Shown here one piece after another: positions 27,755 through 35,723 of a DNA stretch of 64,000 nucleotides. Within the stretch, counting starts at the first letter, position 1. Every line of letters starts with the position of its first letter. The position numbers and the translations under genes are program-made. Source of the stretch: Nitrospinota bacterium (GTDB lineage Bacteria > Nitrospinota > Nitrospinia > Nitrospinales > VA-1); the NCBI GenBank assembly GCA_009873655.1, contig WAIB01000008.1, forward strand, positions 1-64,000, read 5' to 3'. Under the pieces are notes generated by a model, which was not told where the DNA came from, did no database searches, and was given only the letters and a program-made list of their open reading frames with translations.

Positions 27755-28183
27755 ATGGCTGAAAAAGAAAGATTCACTGATAATCAAGATGGCACAATAA
27801 CCGATTCAAAAACCGGTTTAATGTGGATGAAGGAAGACGCCTGGCAAAAAGAGGCCAAATGGTATACCTGGGATGAAGCCGCAGAATTGGCAAGTTATTT
27901 CAATGATATTAAATTTGCGGAATTTCAGGACTGGCGGCTTCCTACTGAGGAAGAAATTCAATCCCTATATCATGAGGAGGCTTCCAACCAGGATAAATAT
28001 GGAAAAGAAATGCATTTACCTGAAGCTTTTCCTTCGGGAGGGCTGGCCACGGTCTGGCTGAAAGGGGAATCGGGCCATGAAGGAACTCTTTTTGACTTTA
28101 AAAATGGGGAATTTAGACCTCTTTATAAAAGTAAAAGCGGTCGAATGACCGTTCGGCTGGTCCGCGGGGAAATGCTAAAATAA
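27755..28183 (+). CDS. DUF1566 (Lcl C-terminal-like) domain protein
   Basis: 142 residues from the ATG at 27755 (a TTG at 27749 is in frame but less likely). One DUF1566 domain: FTDNQDGTITDSKTGLMWMK, then WDEAAELASYF, FQDWRLPTEEEI and RLVRG at the end. The fold is lectin-like and usually found in surface or secreted proteins, yet no signal peptide is seen, so the site of action is unclear. It lies 11 bases after the prenyl synthase gene. Confidence 0.85.
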   Translation: MAEKERFTDNQDGTITDSKTGLMWMKEDAWQKEAKWYTWDEAAELASYFNDIKFAEFQDWRLPTEEEIQSLYHEEASNQDKYGKEMHLPEAFPSGGLATVWLKGESGHEGTLFDFKNGEFRPLYKSKSGRMTVRLVRGEMLK

Positions 28184-28256
28184 ACCGGTTCGGTTTAAAC
28201 AATAGAAACTTTTTACCCTGCTTTTCATCTAATTCCTAATTTTACGGGAGAGAAGT

Positions 28257-28703
28257 TTGAATAAAAAACGCCTAATTTCAATTGCTGGGGGTCTCTGGTG
28301 CATCATTGGTTTCTTTCTTGTTGTCCGTGGAATGAGGTTATATCAACTCGCGGAAATGGAACAACACGCTACCGTAATCGCGATTACCATCTCCGGAGTC
28401 ATTGCGGGTTTGATCGGTCTGGTAAAAGGAAAATTTGTTCTGAGCAAAACAGCAACTCGTAATAAAAACCGCATCTACAACCTGGATGACCCGGTAAGTA
28501 TTCAGGATCTTTTTTCCAAACCCCTCTATTTTTTGATCCCCATTATGATGGGTTTTGGTGTTCTGCTTCGATCTTACAACGAATACCTGGGAGGATATAT
28601 CGTTGTTGCTGCAATTTATTGCGGGATAGGGATGGCATTGATCGTATCCAGCCGGGTTTACTGGTTTTCAAAATCCGAAATTCAAGAACCAGAGCAATCT
28701 TAG
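28257..28703 (+). CDS. Unknown membrane protein with four predicted segments
   Basis: 148 residues, not recognised. Hydrophobic stretches near 8-25, 42-62, 88-103 and 115-135 suggest four membrane segments. Start TTG at 28257, with GGGAG (28246-28250) upstream. It lies 73 bases after the DUF1566 gene and 15 before the next membrane gene. Confidence 0.75.
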   Translation: MNKKRLISIAGGLWCIIGFFLVVRGMRLYQLAEMEQHATVIAITISGVIAGLIGLVKGKFVLSKTATRNKNRIYNLDDPVSIQDLFSKPLYFLIPIMMGFGVLLRSYNEYLGGYIVVAAIYCGIGMALIVSSRVYWFSKSEIQEPEQS

Positions 28704-28718
28704 ACAACCAACTCAAAA

Positions 28719-29126
28719 ATGAAGAATTTCTTTCTTACCCTGCATATGATTTCAATGTGCCTGGTCATCGGCACTTTGTTCCTTCAATCCCTAACGGTAG
28801 TATTCCGATTACGGCTGAAATCCGCCGAAGAAGCGAAGGGGCTTGAGAAAACGCAGACCCGAATTCACAAGTTCATCTATTATCCAATACTCGGAGTGAC
28901 CCTGATATCCGGGGTCGTCCTCGCAGTTAAAACCGGAGCATTCTCTGAAGGCAAATGGCTTCACGTAAAATTAGGTCTCCTGATGGTTTTGGTTGCTCTG
29001 GGAGTACAAAACGGCAGGCAGATTAAAGAAGCCGTTCTTCCAAAAAAATATGCAATGATGGTACACATTGCCATCTTCATTGTCGGGGCATACATGATTT
29101 ATCTCGCCACCATCAAACCTTTTTAA
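28719..29126 (+). CDS. Small four-segment membrane protein, HemJ/CopD-like
   Basis: 135 residues with about four membrane segments. A His in the first (TLHMISM), a mid-protein WLHVKLGLLMVL and a later NGRQIKE resemble HemJ/CopD-type heme or copper membrane proteins; the WLHxKL motif is the strongest hint. HemJ completes protoporphyrin IX formation, but the match is too weak to assign that role. ATG at 28719; the stop abuts the ATG of the next small gene. Confidence 0.7.
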   Translation: MKNFFLTLHMISMCLVIGTLFLQSLTVVFRLRLKSAEEAKGLEKTQTRIHKFIYYPILGVTLISGVVLAVKTGAFSEGKWLHVKLGLLMVLVALGVQNGRQIKEAVLPKKYAMMVHIAIFIVGAYMIYLATIKPF

Positions 29127-29258
29127 ATGGACATCCTTTTCACACTTGTTGCCAGCGTTGTCCTGATCATCGGCTTTCTTGTAGTCTGTCGTTCCGTGGA
29201 CGAAGAAGAGGATGAAGAGGAACCCGGCAATGGCACGGACAACCCCAACCACCCTTAA
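29127..29258 (+). CDS. Small single-segment membrane protein (43 aa)
   Basis: 43 residues from ATG at 29127, directly after the stop of the previous gene (TAA-ATG). Residues 4-21 are one strong membrane segment, followed by an acidic tail (DEEEDEEE) and a short N/P-rich end. It overlaps the start of the UDG-like gene. It has no known family; the tight spacing suggests it is a real coupled gene. Confidence 0.55.
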   Translation: MDILFTLVASVVLIIGFLVVCRSVDEEEDEEEPGNGTDNPNHP

Positions 29259-29832
29259 AACTTTCAAACAACTGGAAAAGCAGGCTGCTGACTGCCGCCT
29301 CTGCCCGGCCATGGCAGACCAGCCTGCCATACTGAGTAAAGCCAACGGGAACCTGCACGCAAATATTGTTTTCGTCGCCGAAGCTCCGGGCCGGTTTGGC
29401 GCAGGTCGCACCGGAATCCCTTTTCATGGAGATAAATCAGGGGACAACTTCGAAACGCTGCTTGCCCATATTGGATTGACACGCAAAGATGTCTTTATAA
29501 CCAATGCCGCGCTGTGCAATCCTCTTGAAAACGGAAATAATAGAAGACCTAAAACAAGTGAAATTAAAAACTGCCAGCCATTTTTAAAAAAAACCCTCGA
29601 CCTCATTTGTCCTGAGGTTGTCGTTACCTTGGGTTCCACGGGCCTTCAGGCAATCAACTTGATTTTAGGTACCCGGTATCAACTGAAAGACCGAGTTGCC
29701 CAACCCCTCACCACCCCCGGTTTTATCCTCTTTCCCCTCTATCACCCAAGCCCACGGGTAACCAACTGGATGAGGCCGCTGGCACAGCAAAAAAAAGATT
29801 TCAAAAAAATCCCTCGTAGCACCGGCGAATAG
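29230..29832 (+). CDS. Uracil-DNA glycosylase family protein (family 4/5-like)
   Basis: About 200 residues from ATG at 29230 (AAGAGG about 10 bases upstream; another ATG at 29212 has its site too close). Fe-S cysteines: CRLC near 23 and Cys in NAALCNPLENG and EIKNCQPFL. The catalytic region is VFVAEAPGRFGAGRTGIPFHG, and LYHPSPR matches the C-terminal motif. This family removes uracil from DNA. The usual AP-G-E-D of family 4 is altered to APGRFGAG, so activity should be tested. Confidence 0.82.
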   Translation: MARTTPTTLKTFKQLEKQAADCRLCPAMADQPAILSKANGNLHANIVFVAEAPGRFGAGRTGIPFHGDKSGDNFETLLAHIGLTRKDVFITNAALCNPLENGNNRRPKTSEIKNCQPFLKKTLDLICPEVVVTLGSTGLQAINLILGTRYQLKDRVAQPLTTPGFILFPLYHPSPRVTNWMRPLAQQKKDFKKIPRSTGE

Positions 29833-29942
29833 ACACTCTTCAAGATACCAAAAGAAACCGCCCCTGGAAGTGGATCCGTTTATCAATGCCAAAAGCATTA
29901 AATTTCAAATGTTTCCCTGGTTTACTTCCTTTCCCACAGAGG

Positions 29943-29971
29943 TTGACAAAGGGAAAGGGAGATTTTATATG
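29943..29971 (+). promoter_or_regulatory. Candidate sigma-70 promoter before a small membrane gene
   Basis: TTGACA (29943-29948), 17-base spacer, then TATATG (29966-29971), 25 bases before the ATG of the next gene. Full match at -35 and 4 of 6 at -10. Confidence 0.5.
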
Positions 29972-29995
29972 TTTATAAGGAACAGGAGGTGAACC

Positions 29996-30301
29996 ATGTA
30001 TTTTAACAACAATATTTCAAACTCCTTTTTAACAAGAGGCCATCGAACCCTTACCTGGGGAACGGTTCTTTTGGGGACCGTATTATTTCTCCTTGCTCTT
30101 TTAATTTTTGCTTATCCCGCATTGATCGCCTACTTCATCGCGGCCGTTATTTTGTTTGCGGGTTTGTCTGCGCTTGCCATTGGTTGGAAGCTTTGGCGAC
30201 TGCGAAATGAAATTACCAAGCTTGAAAAAATGGAAGATGACCCTTTCTTCAACAGGTCACCAGAAACTCATCGCGGTTATTTCACTTATATCCGATGGTA
30301 A
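29996..30301 (+). CDS. Small two-segment membrane protein, unknown
   Basis: 101 residues. Two adjacent membrane segments at about 19-41 and 45-66, then a basic/helical cytoplasmic tail (WRLRNEITKLEKMEDD). Strong ribosome binding site AGGAGGTG about 5 bases before the ATG at 29996. It lies 3 bases before the aldo/keto reductase, so the two are probably co-transcribed. No family recognised. Confidence 0.8.
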   Translation: MYFNNNISNSFLTRGHRTLTWGTVLLGTVLFLLALLIFAYPALIAYFIAAVILFAGLSALAIGWKLWRLRNEITKLEKMEDDPFFNRSPETHRGYFTYIRW

Positions 30302-30304
30302 GAA

Positions 30305-31252
30305 ATGAAGTACAACCGGCTTGATGGCATTGAAAAAGACTGGAGTAGAATCACCCTGGGTTGCTGGCAGCTTGCGCCCAGCGGCGGATGGGGAGATATT
30401 TGCCCTGCCAAGGATGCTGAAAAAGTGGTCCGTACCGCCCTTGACATGGGAATCACCGCGTTTGATACCGCAGAAGGATATGGTGACGGAGAATCGGAAC
30501 GCCGGCTCGGCAAAGCATTGGGGTCACAAAAAGATAACGTAATCATCATTTCCAAAATCTGGCCTGAACCCGATCTGAAACCCAAAGATTACCAGAAGGC
30601 CCTCGACAATTCCCTCAAAGCCCTGGACAGAGATTACGTTGACCTTTACCTGATGCATTGGCCGGGAAATTTTTTTAACACTCGCGAAAAAAGCGCCCGG
30701 CTTGTGGAGAGCATGCTTTCCCTGAAACAAAGTGGCAAAGCAAAAACCATCGGGCTTTCAAATTTCAAGGCTCATGACCTGGAACTACTTGGAAACAACA
30801 TTAAAAATTTCTCACTCAACCAAATTCCCTATAGCTTGCTGGACCGGGGGTATGAAGGCAAAACCCGGGACCTTTGCAAAGAAAACGGCATGGGGTACAT
30901 GGCATTTTCGCCTACCGCCCAGGGACTCCTCGCCCGTCCCATGAAAGAGGAAGACCTGAAAATGCCCACGCGTAAAATGCACCACCTCTATCAACCTTCT
31001 ACCTATCCTGCAGCCAAAAAAGTCTGGGAAACCGTCCGCACCATCGCCAACGAGTTGGAACGCAACCCCGTTGAAGTTGCCGTAGCATGGGTTCTAAAAC
31101 AGGAAAACATTTTTACCGCCATCGTCGGGTCCCGCCATCCCGGGCAGGTAGAAGAGTTTGCTCCAGCGGGAGACCTGGAGTTAAGCGAGAATCACCTTTC
31201 CCGCTTAAGCGGGTCCAGCGACGCCTTTCCAGCCGTCAAAGCCAGAAACTAG
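30305..31252 (+). CDS. Aldo/keto reductase
   Basis: 315 residues with the TIM-barrel pattern. The catalytic tetrad can be placed: Asp in TAFDTAEGYGDGE, Tyr in the same segment, Lys in IISKIWPE, His in LMHWPG. NADPH is gripped by the C-terminal region near IVGSRHPGQ. Substrate unknown; the first 60 residues suit the Tas/YajO-like subgroup. Start ATG at 30305, 3 bases after the small membrane gene. Confidence 0.92.
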   Translation: MKYNRLDGIEKDWSRITLGCWQLAPSGGWGDICPAKDAEKVVRTALDMGITAFDTAEGYGDGESERRLGKALGSQKDNVIIISKIWPEPDLKPKDYQKALDNSLKALDRDYVDLYLMHWPGNFFNTREKSARLVESMLSLKQSGKAKTIGLSNFKAHDLELLGNNIKNFSLNQIPYSLLDRGYEGKTRDLCKENGMGYMAFSPTAQGLLARPMKEEDLKMPTRKMHHLYQPSTYPAAKKVWETVRTIANELERNPVEVAVAWVLKQENIFTAIVGSRHPGQVEEFAPAGDLELSENHLSRLSGSSDAFPAVKARN

Positions 31253-31298
31253 AGAATTCTTCCTTTCCCTATCCCTCCGAAACCCTTATTATTAAAAA

Positions 31299-31628
31299 AT
31301 GGACAATGAAGATAAATGGGAAGAACCTTTTGAGGAAAACGGTCTGACCCTGGGGCCCGAAGAATCCCTGCAACGCGAAATTGAAAAGTCCAAATCGTTA
31401 AAGGTGGATCGGCTGCGGCTCAGAGATGAAATCGAACAACTCAAAGCGCAGAAGGAAGAACTGAAAGAAAAGAACCGTCAACTTCACCAAAGAATCGAAG
31501 AATTGAACAATACCCCTTCTTCCTCAGAGCCCTTTAAAAACAACCTTACCGCCAATAAAAATGTATGGGGCCCGTTTATTATTGCCGTTCTGATTCTTTC
31601 GATCCTTCTGCTGGTTTTCCGAAATTGA
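31299..31628 (+). CDS. Coiled-coil protein with C-terminal membrane anchor
   Basis: 109 residues. Acidic N-terminus, then a coiled coil (about 25-72, KVDRLRLRDEIEQLKAQKEE), a Ser/Asn-rich linker and a membrane segment at about 90-107 with almost nothing after it. This is the layout of a tail-anchored protein facing the cytoplasm. Not recognised; no motif suggests a catalytic role. Confidence 0.75.
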   Translation: MDNEDKWEEPFEENGLTLGPEESLQREIEKSKSLKVDRLRLRDEIEQLKAQKEELKEKNRQLHQRIEELNNTPSSSEPFKNNLTANKNVWGPFIIAVLILSILLLVFRN

Positions 31629-31959
31629 CGCGAAAAAAGGGAATCTCCCCCGCCTCATTGGGGCGCCCTGAAATTTTTTTCCTGCCCGGTCGGGACGGAG
31701 CCCAATGGATATTTGGATGTTTTTCTGCTAAAATTACCCATAAGTGAAGAAATAATTGAATCTTATAGGCCTGTTTCCCCATCCAATCACAATAAGAACC
31801 TGCAAACAGGGTCCCTTGGAATCGTCTCGCGCAGGGTCAAAAAAATCAAAAAAACTATAAATGTGGGACCGACCTTCTGGCCGGGCTGATTATAACCCAT
31901 TGTTTTGTATAGGTAAGTCGAACCGGGAATATCAACCATTGTATTGAGAGGAAAACCAA
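31629..31959. other. Intergenic gap of 331 bases, no gene seen
   Basis: It contains a GC-rich start (near 31640-31700) and an inverted CCTGTTT (31769-31775) / AAACAGG (31805-31811). Its end is AT-rich and leads to the next gene with GAGAGGA just before the ATG. No ORF, tRNA or CRISPR repeat was found. Confidence 0.4.
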
Positions 31960-32424
31960 ATGTGGGTATTTGAATTTTTTCATGTGATCATCGGAATTTT
32001 GTGGATAGGGTTGTTATATTTTTTCAACCTGGTTCAAGTCCAATCCATGCCTAAAATGACCGAGGCAGGTGCCGCAAAACCCTATACACAAATCATTCTA
32101 CCAAGGGCCTTGTTCTTTTTCCGCCACGCTGCTTTGTGGACCGTCATTACAGGAATAGCCTATTACATGGCAGGTCGTGGAACCGTACAAGGCATTCCGA
32201 GCGGAGAAATTATGATTGGAATGCTGCTCGGAATCATCATGGCGGGTAACGTCTGGTTCATCATCTGGCCGAACCAGAAAAAAATCATCGCCGGTGAGCT
32301 GGAGGGGGACGCCCTGAATAAAGCCAAAAGAATGGCGTTTCTTGCAAGCCGCACCAACGCATGGTTATCCATACCCATGCTGATCGGAATGATCTCCGCA
32401 AATCACGGAGGCATCATGTTCTAA
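31960..32424 (+). CDS. PuuD/urate oxidase N-terminal-like membrane protein
   Basis: 154 residues, four membrane segments. The start (WVFEFFHVIIGILWIGLLYFFN) and the FFRHAALWTVITG block match the N-terminal membrane domain of PuuD-type urate oxidases, which carry a C-terminal cytochrome c domain that is missing here. The lone membrane domain could bind heme through His9 and His near 52. Function unknown. AGAGGA lies 7 bases before the ATG. A terminator follows. Confidence 0.75.
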   Translation: MWVFEFFHVIIGILWIGLLYFFNLVQVQSMPKMTEAGAAKPYTQIILPRALFFFRHAALWTVITGIAYYMAGRGTVQGIPSGEIMIGMLLGIIMAGNVWFIIWPNQKKIIAGELEGDALNKAKRMAFLASRTNAWLSIPMLIGMISANHGGIMF

Positions 32425-32484
32425 CCGGCTAACGCCGGAGGTAATAAGCCAAAGCGGTTACCTGCAACAAGTAAAAAAGTATTT

Positions 32485-32532
32485 AAAGGGGTTTCACCTA
32501 TTGTCAAGGGGGTGAAACCCCTTTTTATTTTT
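32485..32532. terminator. Bidirectional rho-independent terminator
   Basis: Perfect 14-bp stem AAAGGGGTTTCACC (32485-32498) / GGTGAAACCCCTTT (32511-32524), then T-rich on the plus strand. It lies between convergent genes and may serve both. Confidence 0.88.
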
Positions 32533-32560
32533 CAACTGGTCTTGCAAAGGGATCAAGGTT

Positions 32561-33781
32561 TTATTCAATCGTCAAAGCTTCCATCGGGTCGAGCTTGGAA
32601 GCTTTGATCGCCGGAAACACACCGAAAACAATACCGATCAAGGCACATACCCAGCTTGCTGTCCAGATCGAATTTTTGTCAAGGAGCAATGTCCAATCCC
32701 CCCAATGGGTCAATCCCAATGTCAGTCCGACACCCAGTGCAATGCCTAACCCGCCTCCTATAATTCCAATGATGAGAGATTCATATAAAAACTGGCGGAT
32801 GATATCGCGCCGCGTGGCACCCACCGCCCTCCTGATCCCTATCTCTCGGGTTCTTTCTTTTACCGAGATCAACATCACGGCGAGAATTCCTATTCCTCCT
32901 ACCAACAGGGATATGGCCGCGACTCCCACAATCAGTTTCGTAAAAAGTTCCGATGTTTCGCGTTTCATCTCTTCCAAATCCAGCTGGCTGACCATGGTAA
33001 AATCATCTTCCTTTTCATCCTTCAGCTTATGGCTTTCACGAAGAAGTTCACGGATTTTTTCTGTTCCAGGCAAAATATTTTCACGGCTGGAGATCTTTAC
33101 AAATATTCGGCTGACATGAGTTTGATTCACAATGCGGCGCATCAAAGTCGGCAGGGGAATGAGGATTAAATCATCCTGGTCCAGGCCATTGGTATCTACC
33201 CCCTTGGTTTCAAACACACCGATTATTTTGAAAGGAATAAAATGAACTTTAACGACCTGCCCCACGGGGTCTTCATCCCCGAACAGGTTTTTAACGGTCG
33301 TTTTACCAATCACTGCTACCCGGCTTGCGGTTTTCAGGTCCTTTTCCGTAAACATCTCGCCGTCTTCAATTTTGTATCCGCGTATCAAGGGAAAATCGAG
33401 GGTGGATCCCGCAATGCTGGTCTCTGAAGTATTGTTATCAAACTTCGCGTTCATACGCCTTTCTTCAAAAGGGGCTACCAGTTCCACCTCATCAATTTCA
33501 TCCGCTATTCGTTTCGCATCACGGGGTGTAAGAGTAATCACATTTCCCGACAACCGCAACCGGCCTCCCCTCCGTTTCATTTCCCCGGCGTTAATGGTAA
33601 TCATATTTTCACCCATCCCCGCTATCACATCCATAACCTCCTGTTGAGATCCCTTTCCGGTGGCCACCATGACAATGACCGAAGCGATCCCGATTAAAAT
33701 TCCCAGCGACGCGAGAAACGTTCGTGTTTTATGGGAAAGGAGCGCCCGGGTGGCGATCGAAAATGAAGTTAAAAATTTCAT
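32561..33781 (-). CDS. MacB-like ABC transporter permease (second of two)
   Basis: 406 residues, FtsX/MacB type: N-terminal membrane segment (ALLSHKTRTFLASLGILIGIASVIVM), a large periplasmic domain (about 45-275), then three segments with SLLVGGIGILAVMLISVKERTREIGIRRAVGA. No ATPase domain is fused. Such permeases move substrates by a mechanical coupling across the periplasm. It is last of four genes (MFP, ATPase, permease, permease); 8 bases separate it from the other permease. Confidence 0.92.
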   Translation of the reverse strand: MKFLTSFSIATRALLSHKTRTFLASLGILIGIASVIVMVATGKGSQQEVMDVIAGMGENMITINAGEMKRRGGRLRLSGNVITLTPRDAKRIADEIDEVELVAPFEERRMNAKFDNNTSETSIAGSTLDFPLIRGYKIEDGEMFTEKDLKTASRVAVIGKTTVKNLFGDEDPVGQVVKVHFIPFKIIGVFETKGVDTNGLDQDDLILIPLPTLMRRIVNQTHVSRIFVKISSRENILPGTEKIRELLRESHKLKDEKEDDFTMVSQLDLEEMKRETSELFTKLIVGVAAISLLVGGIGILAVMLISVKERTREIGIRRAVGATRRDIIRQFLYESLIIGIIGGGLGIALGVGLTLGLTHWGDWTLLLDKNSIWTASWVCALIGIVFGVFPAIKASKLDPMEALTIE

Positions 33782-33789
33782 AATACTAT

Positions 33790-35004
33790 TCAGGAACGAA
33801 TGGATTCTTCCGGACTCATCAAGGCCGCTTTACGCGCTGGATGGATTCCAAAAACCAATCCAATTAATGTACAAAAAACAAATGAAAGCACAAAGGGTTC
33901 CCAGGTTACCTGGGTCGGCAAAATATCAAACCGTTTCAGTCCAAATGAAATGCTCAGTCCCAACCCTATCCCCAAAATACCTCCCAGCAACGAAACGAGA
34001 ACAGACTCGAATAGAAACTGCAAAGTGATGTCCGATTTCCGTGCGCCAAAGCAACGGCGGATCCCAATTTCCCGGACCCGTTCGCGAATGGAAACCAGAA
34101 GGATGTTCATGATCACGATTCCACCTACCAGCAGTGAAACGGTCGATATCAAAATCAGCATACGGTTCATAGCCTGAGCTGATTCGGTCACCCATTCCAT
34201 GATTCCTTCGGGTGTGATGAACCGAAAATCATCTTCCGTGAAAATGGAAAGATTATGATTCCGCCGTAAAACCTGTCTCACCGCTTCCATGGTTTCGGGA
34301 ACCTGGGAAGCATCCAAAGTAACAACTTTGATGCTGTGCAGATGAGTCTCACGGGTCAATCGAGCCATGGATGTGGTCAGGGGAATCAAGGCACGGTCAT
34401 CAGGATCGTAACCGCTCTCCGTCAATCCCTTTTCCTGAAGCAAGCCAATGACTTCATAGTAATTATTCTGCAACCGGATCATTTTACCGATGGGATCTTC
34501 TGTTTCCTTGAATAATTTCCGTGCAGGTGTCGCACCGAGCACCACTACCTTCTTTTTTCGATCCAGATCGTTATCAGACAGGAACACTCCATCCACTACA
34601 TGCCACCCACGCGCCCGCTGCCAGTCGGGAGTGACGCCATAGACCCGGGTACTTGTAAATTCTTTTTTGTTGATGACCTGCATCCGTTTTCTCTGCCTCG
34701 GAACCACGAGTCTGACCGTCGGCAGCGCAAGCAGGTCTTCCGCATCCTGCAGCGACATGCTGGTGATGTTTTTAGATCGGGTGAAAAACATTTTTCCCGA
34801 ACCAGCAATTACCGAGAACGATTCAGGCCCAAACCCAAGATTCGCAATTCTGTTCAGCACCTTTACCTTAATTCCAAAACCAATCGCCACAATAACCGTG
34901 AGGGAGGAAATGCCTATCATGACGCCGATGGTCATGAGCAGGGTGTTCCCACGATTGAGTTTCAACCCTCGCAAAGCCTGTCGAAAATTTTTGAAAATTC
35001 TCAT
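33790..35004 (-). CDS. MacB-like ABC transporter permease (first of two)
   Basis: 404 residues, same architecture as the next permease: first membrane segment near 20-45 (NTLLMTIGVMIGISSLTVIVAIG), a periplasmic domain, and three C-terminal segments with SLLVGGIVIMNILLVSIRERVREIGIRRCFGARKSD. The two are diverged, so they may form a heterodimer. Its start overlaps the ATPase gene by 4 bases. Substrate unknown: lipid, antibiotic and peptide exporters share this form. Confidence 0.92.
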   Translation of the reverse strand: MRIFKNFRQALRGLKLNRGNTLLMTIGVMIGISSLTVIVAIGFGIKVKVLNRIANLGFGPESFSVIAGSGKMFFTRSKNITSMSLQDAEDLLALPTVRLVVPRQRKRMQVINKKEFTSTRVYGVTPDWQRARGWHVVDGVFLSDNDLDRKKKVVVLGATPARKLFKETEDPIGKMIRLQNNYYEVIGLLQEKGLTESGYDPDDRALIPLTTSMARLTRETHLHSIKVVTLDASQVPETMEAVRQVLRRNHNLSIFTEDDFRFITPEGIMEWVTESAQAMNRMLILISTVSLLVGGIVIMNILLVSIRERVREIGIRRCFGARKSDITLQFLFESVLVSLLGGILGIGLGLSISFGLKRFDILPTQVTWEPFVLSFVFCTLIGLVFGIHPARKAALMSPEESIRS

Positions 35005-35723
35005 TTTGGATTTTCAGATAAACTTGAGGAACCCGCGGGGGACTGACTCGCCGTATCCGAAGCAATCTCTCCATCGCGAATTGAAATGATGCGATCGGCG
35101 TGCTCCGCCACATCCGAGTCATGGGTAATCAGCACCACTGTTTTTCCATCCGCCACGAGTTTGTCGAAAGTTTTCATTGTTTCGATTCCGTTTCTGGAAT
35201 CAAGGTTACCCGTAGGCTCGTCAGCAAGAATGATGGGGGGATTGTTTATCAGGGACCGGGCAATGGTCACTCTTTGCTGTTCTCCACCGGAAAGTTGGCC
35301 CGGTGTATGATGCAGTCGATGTTCCAATCCAACCTTGGCGAGGACTTCTCGTGCCCGGTCTTTTATGTTGGATGGGGTTTTTCGTGAATACACGAGAGGA
35401 AGGACCACATTATCCAAGGCTGTCACTCCCGGCAGCAGGTGAAAAGCCTGGAACACAAAACCGATTTTCTCATTTCGGACCCGTGAAAGTTTCCAGTCGC
35501 TCAGCCTTCCCACTTCTTCTCCGTCAAGGAAGTACTCGCCGCTGGTGGGTTGTGAGAGGCACCCTGCTATCGCCATTAGCGTGCTTTTACCAGCACCGGA
35601 AGGCCCAATGATACTTACATAATCTCCTTCGTTGATGCGAAGCGTGATGTTTTTTAAAACCTGTGTCTCAAAACCAATATTCCGGTAGCTCTTGCAAATG
35701 GAATTCATTTCAATGAGACTCAC
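35001..35723 (-). CDS. MacB-like ABC transporter ATPase
   Basis: 240 residues. Walker A GPSGAGKST (about 39-47), Q-loop in FVFQAFHLLP, signature LSGGEQQRV, Walker B IILADEPTGNLD and switch His in LITHDSD. This is the LolD/MacB-class ATPase. The last 20 residues are S/P-rich. Overlaps the membrane-fusion gene and the first permease by 4 bases each, so the four genes are co-translated. Confidence 0.95.
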   Translation of the reverse strand: MSLIEMNSICKSYRNIGFETQVLKNITLRINEGDYVSIIGPSGAGKSTLMAIAGCLSQPTSGEYFLDGEEVGRLSDWKLSRVRNEKIGFVFQAFHLLPGVTALDNVVLPLVYSRKTPSNIKDRAREVLAKVGLEHRLHHTPGQLSGGEQQRVTIARSLINNPPIILADEPTGNLDSRNGIETMKTFDKLVADGKTVVLITHDSDVAEHADRIISIRDGEIASDTASQSPAGSSSLSENPK

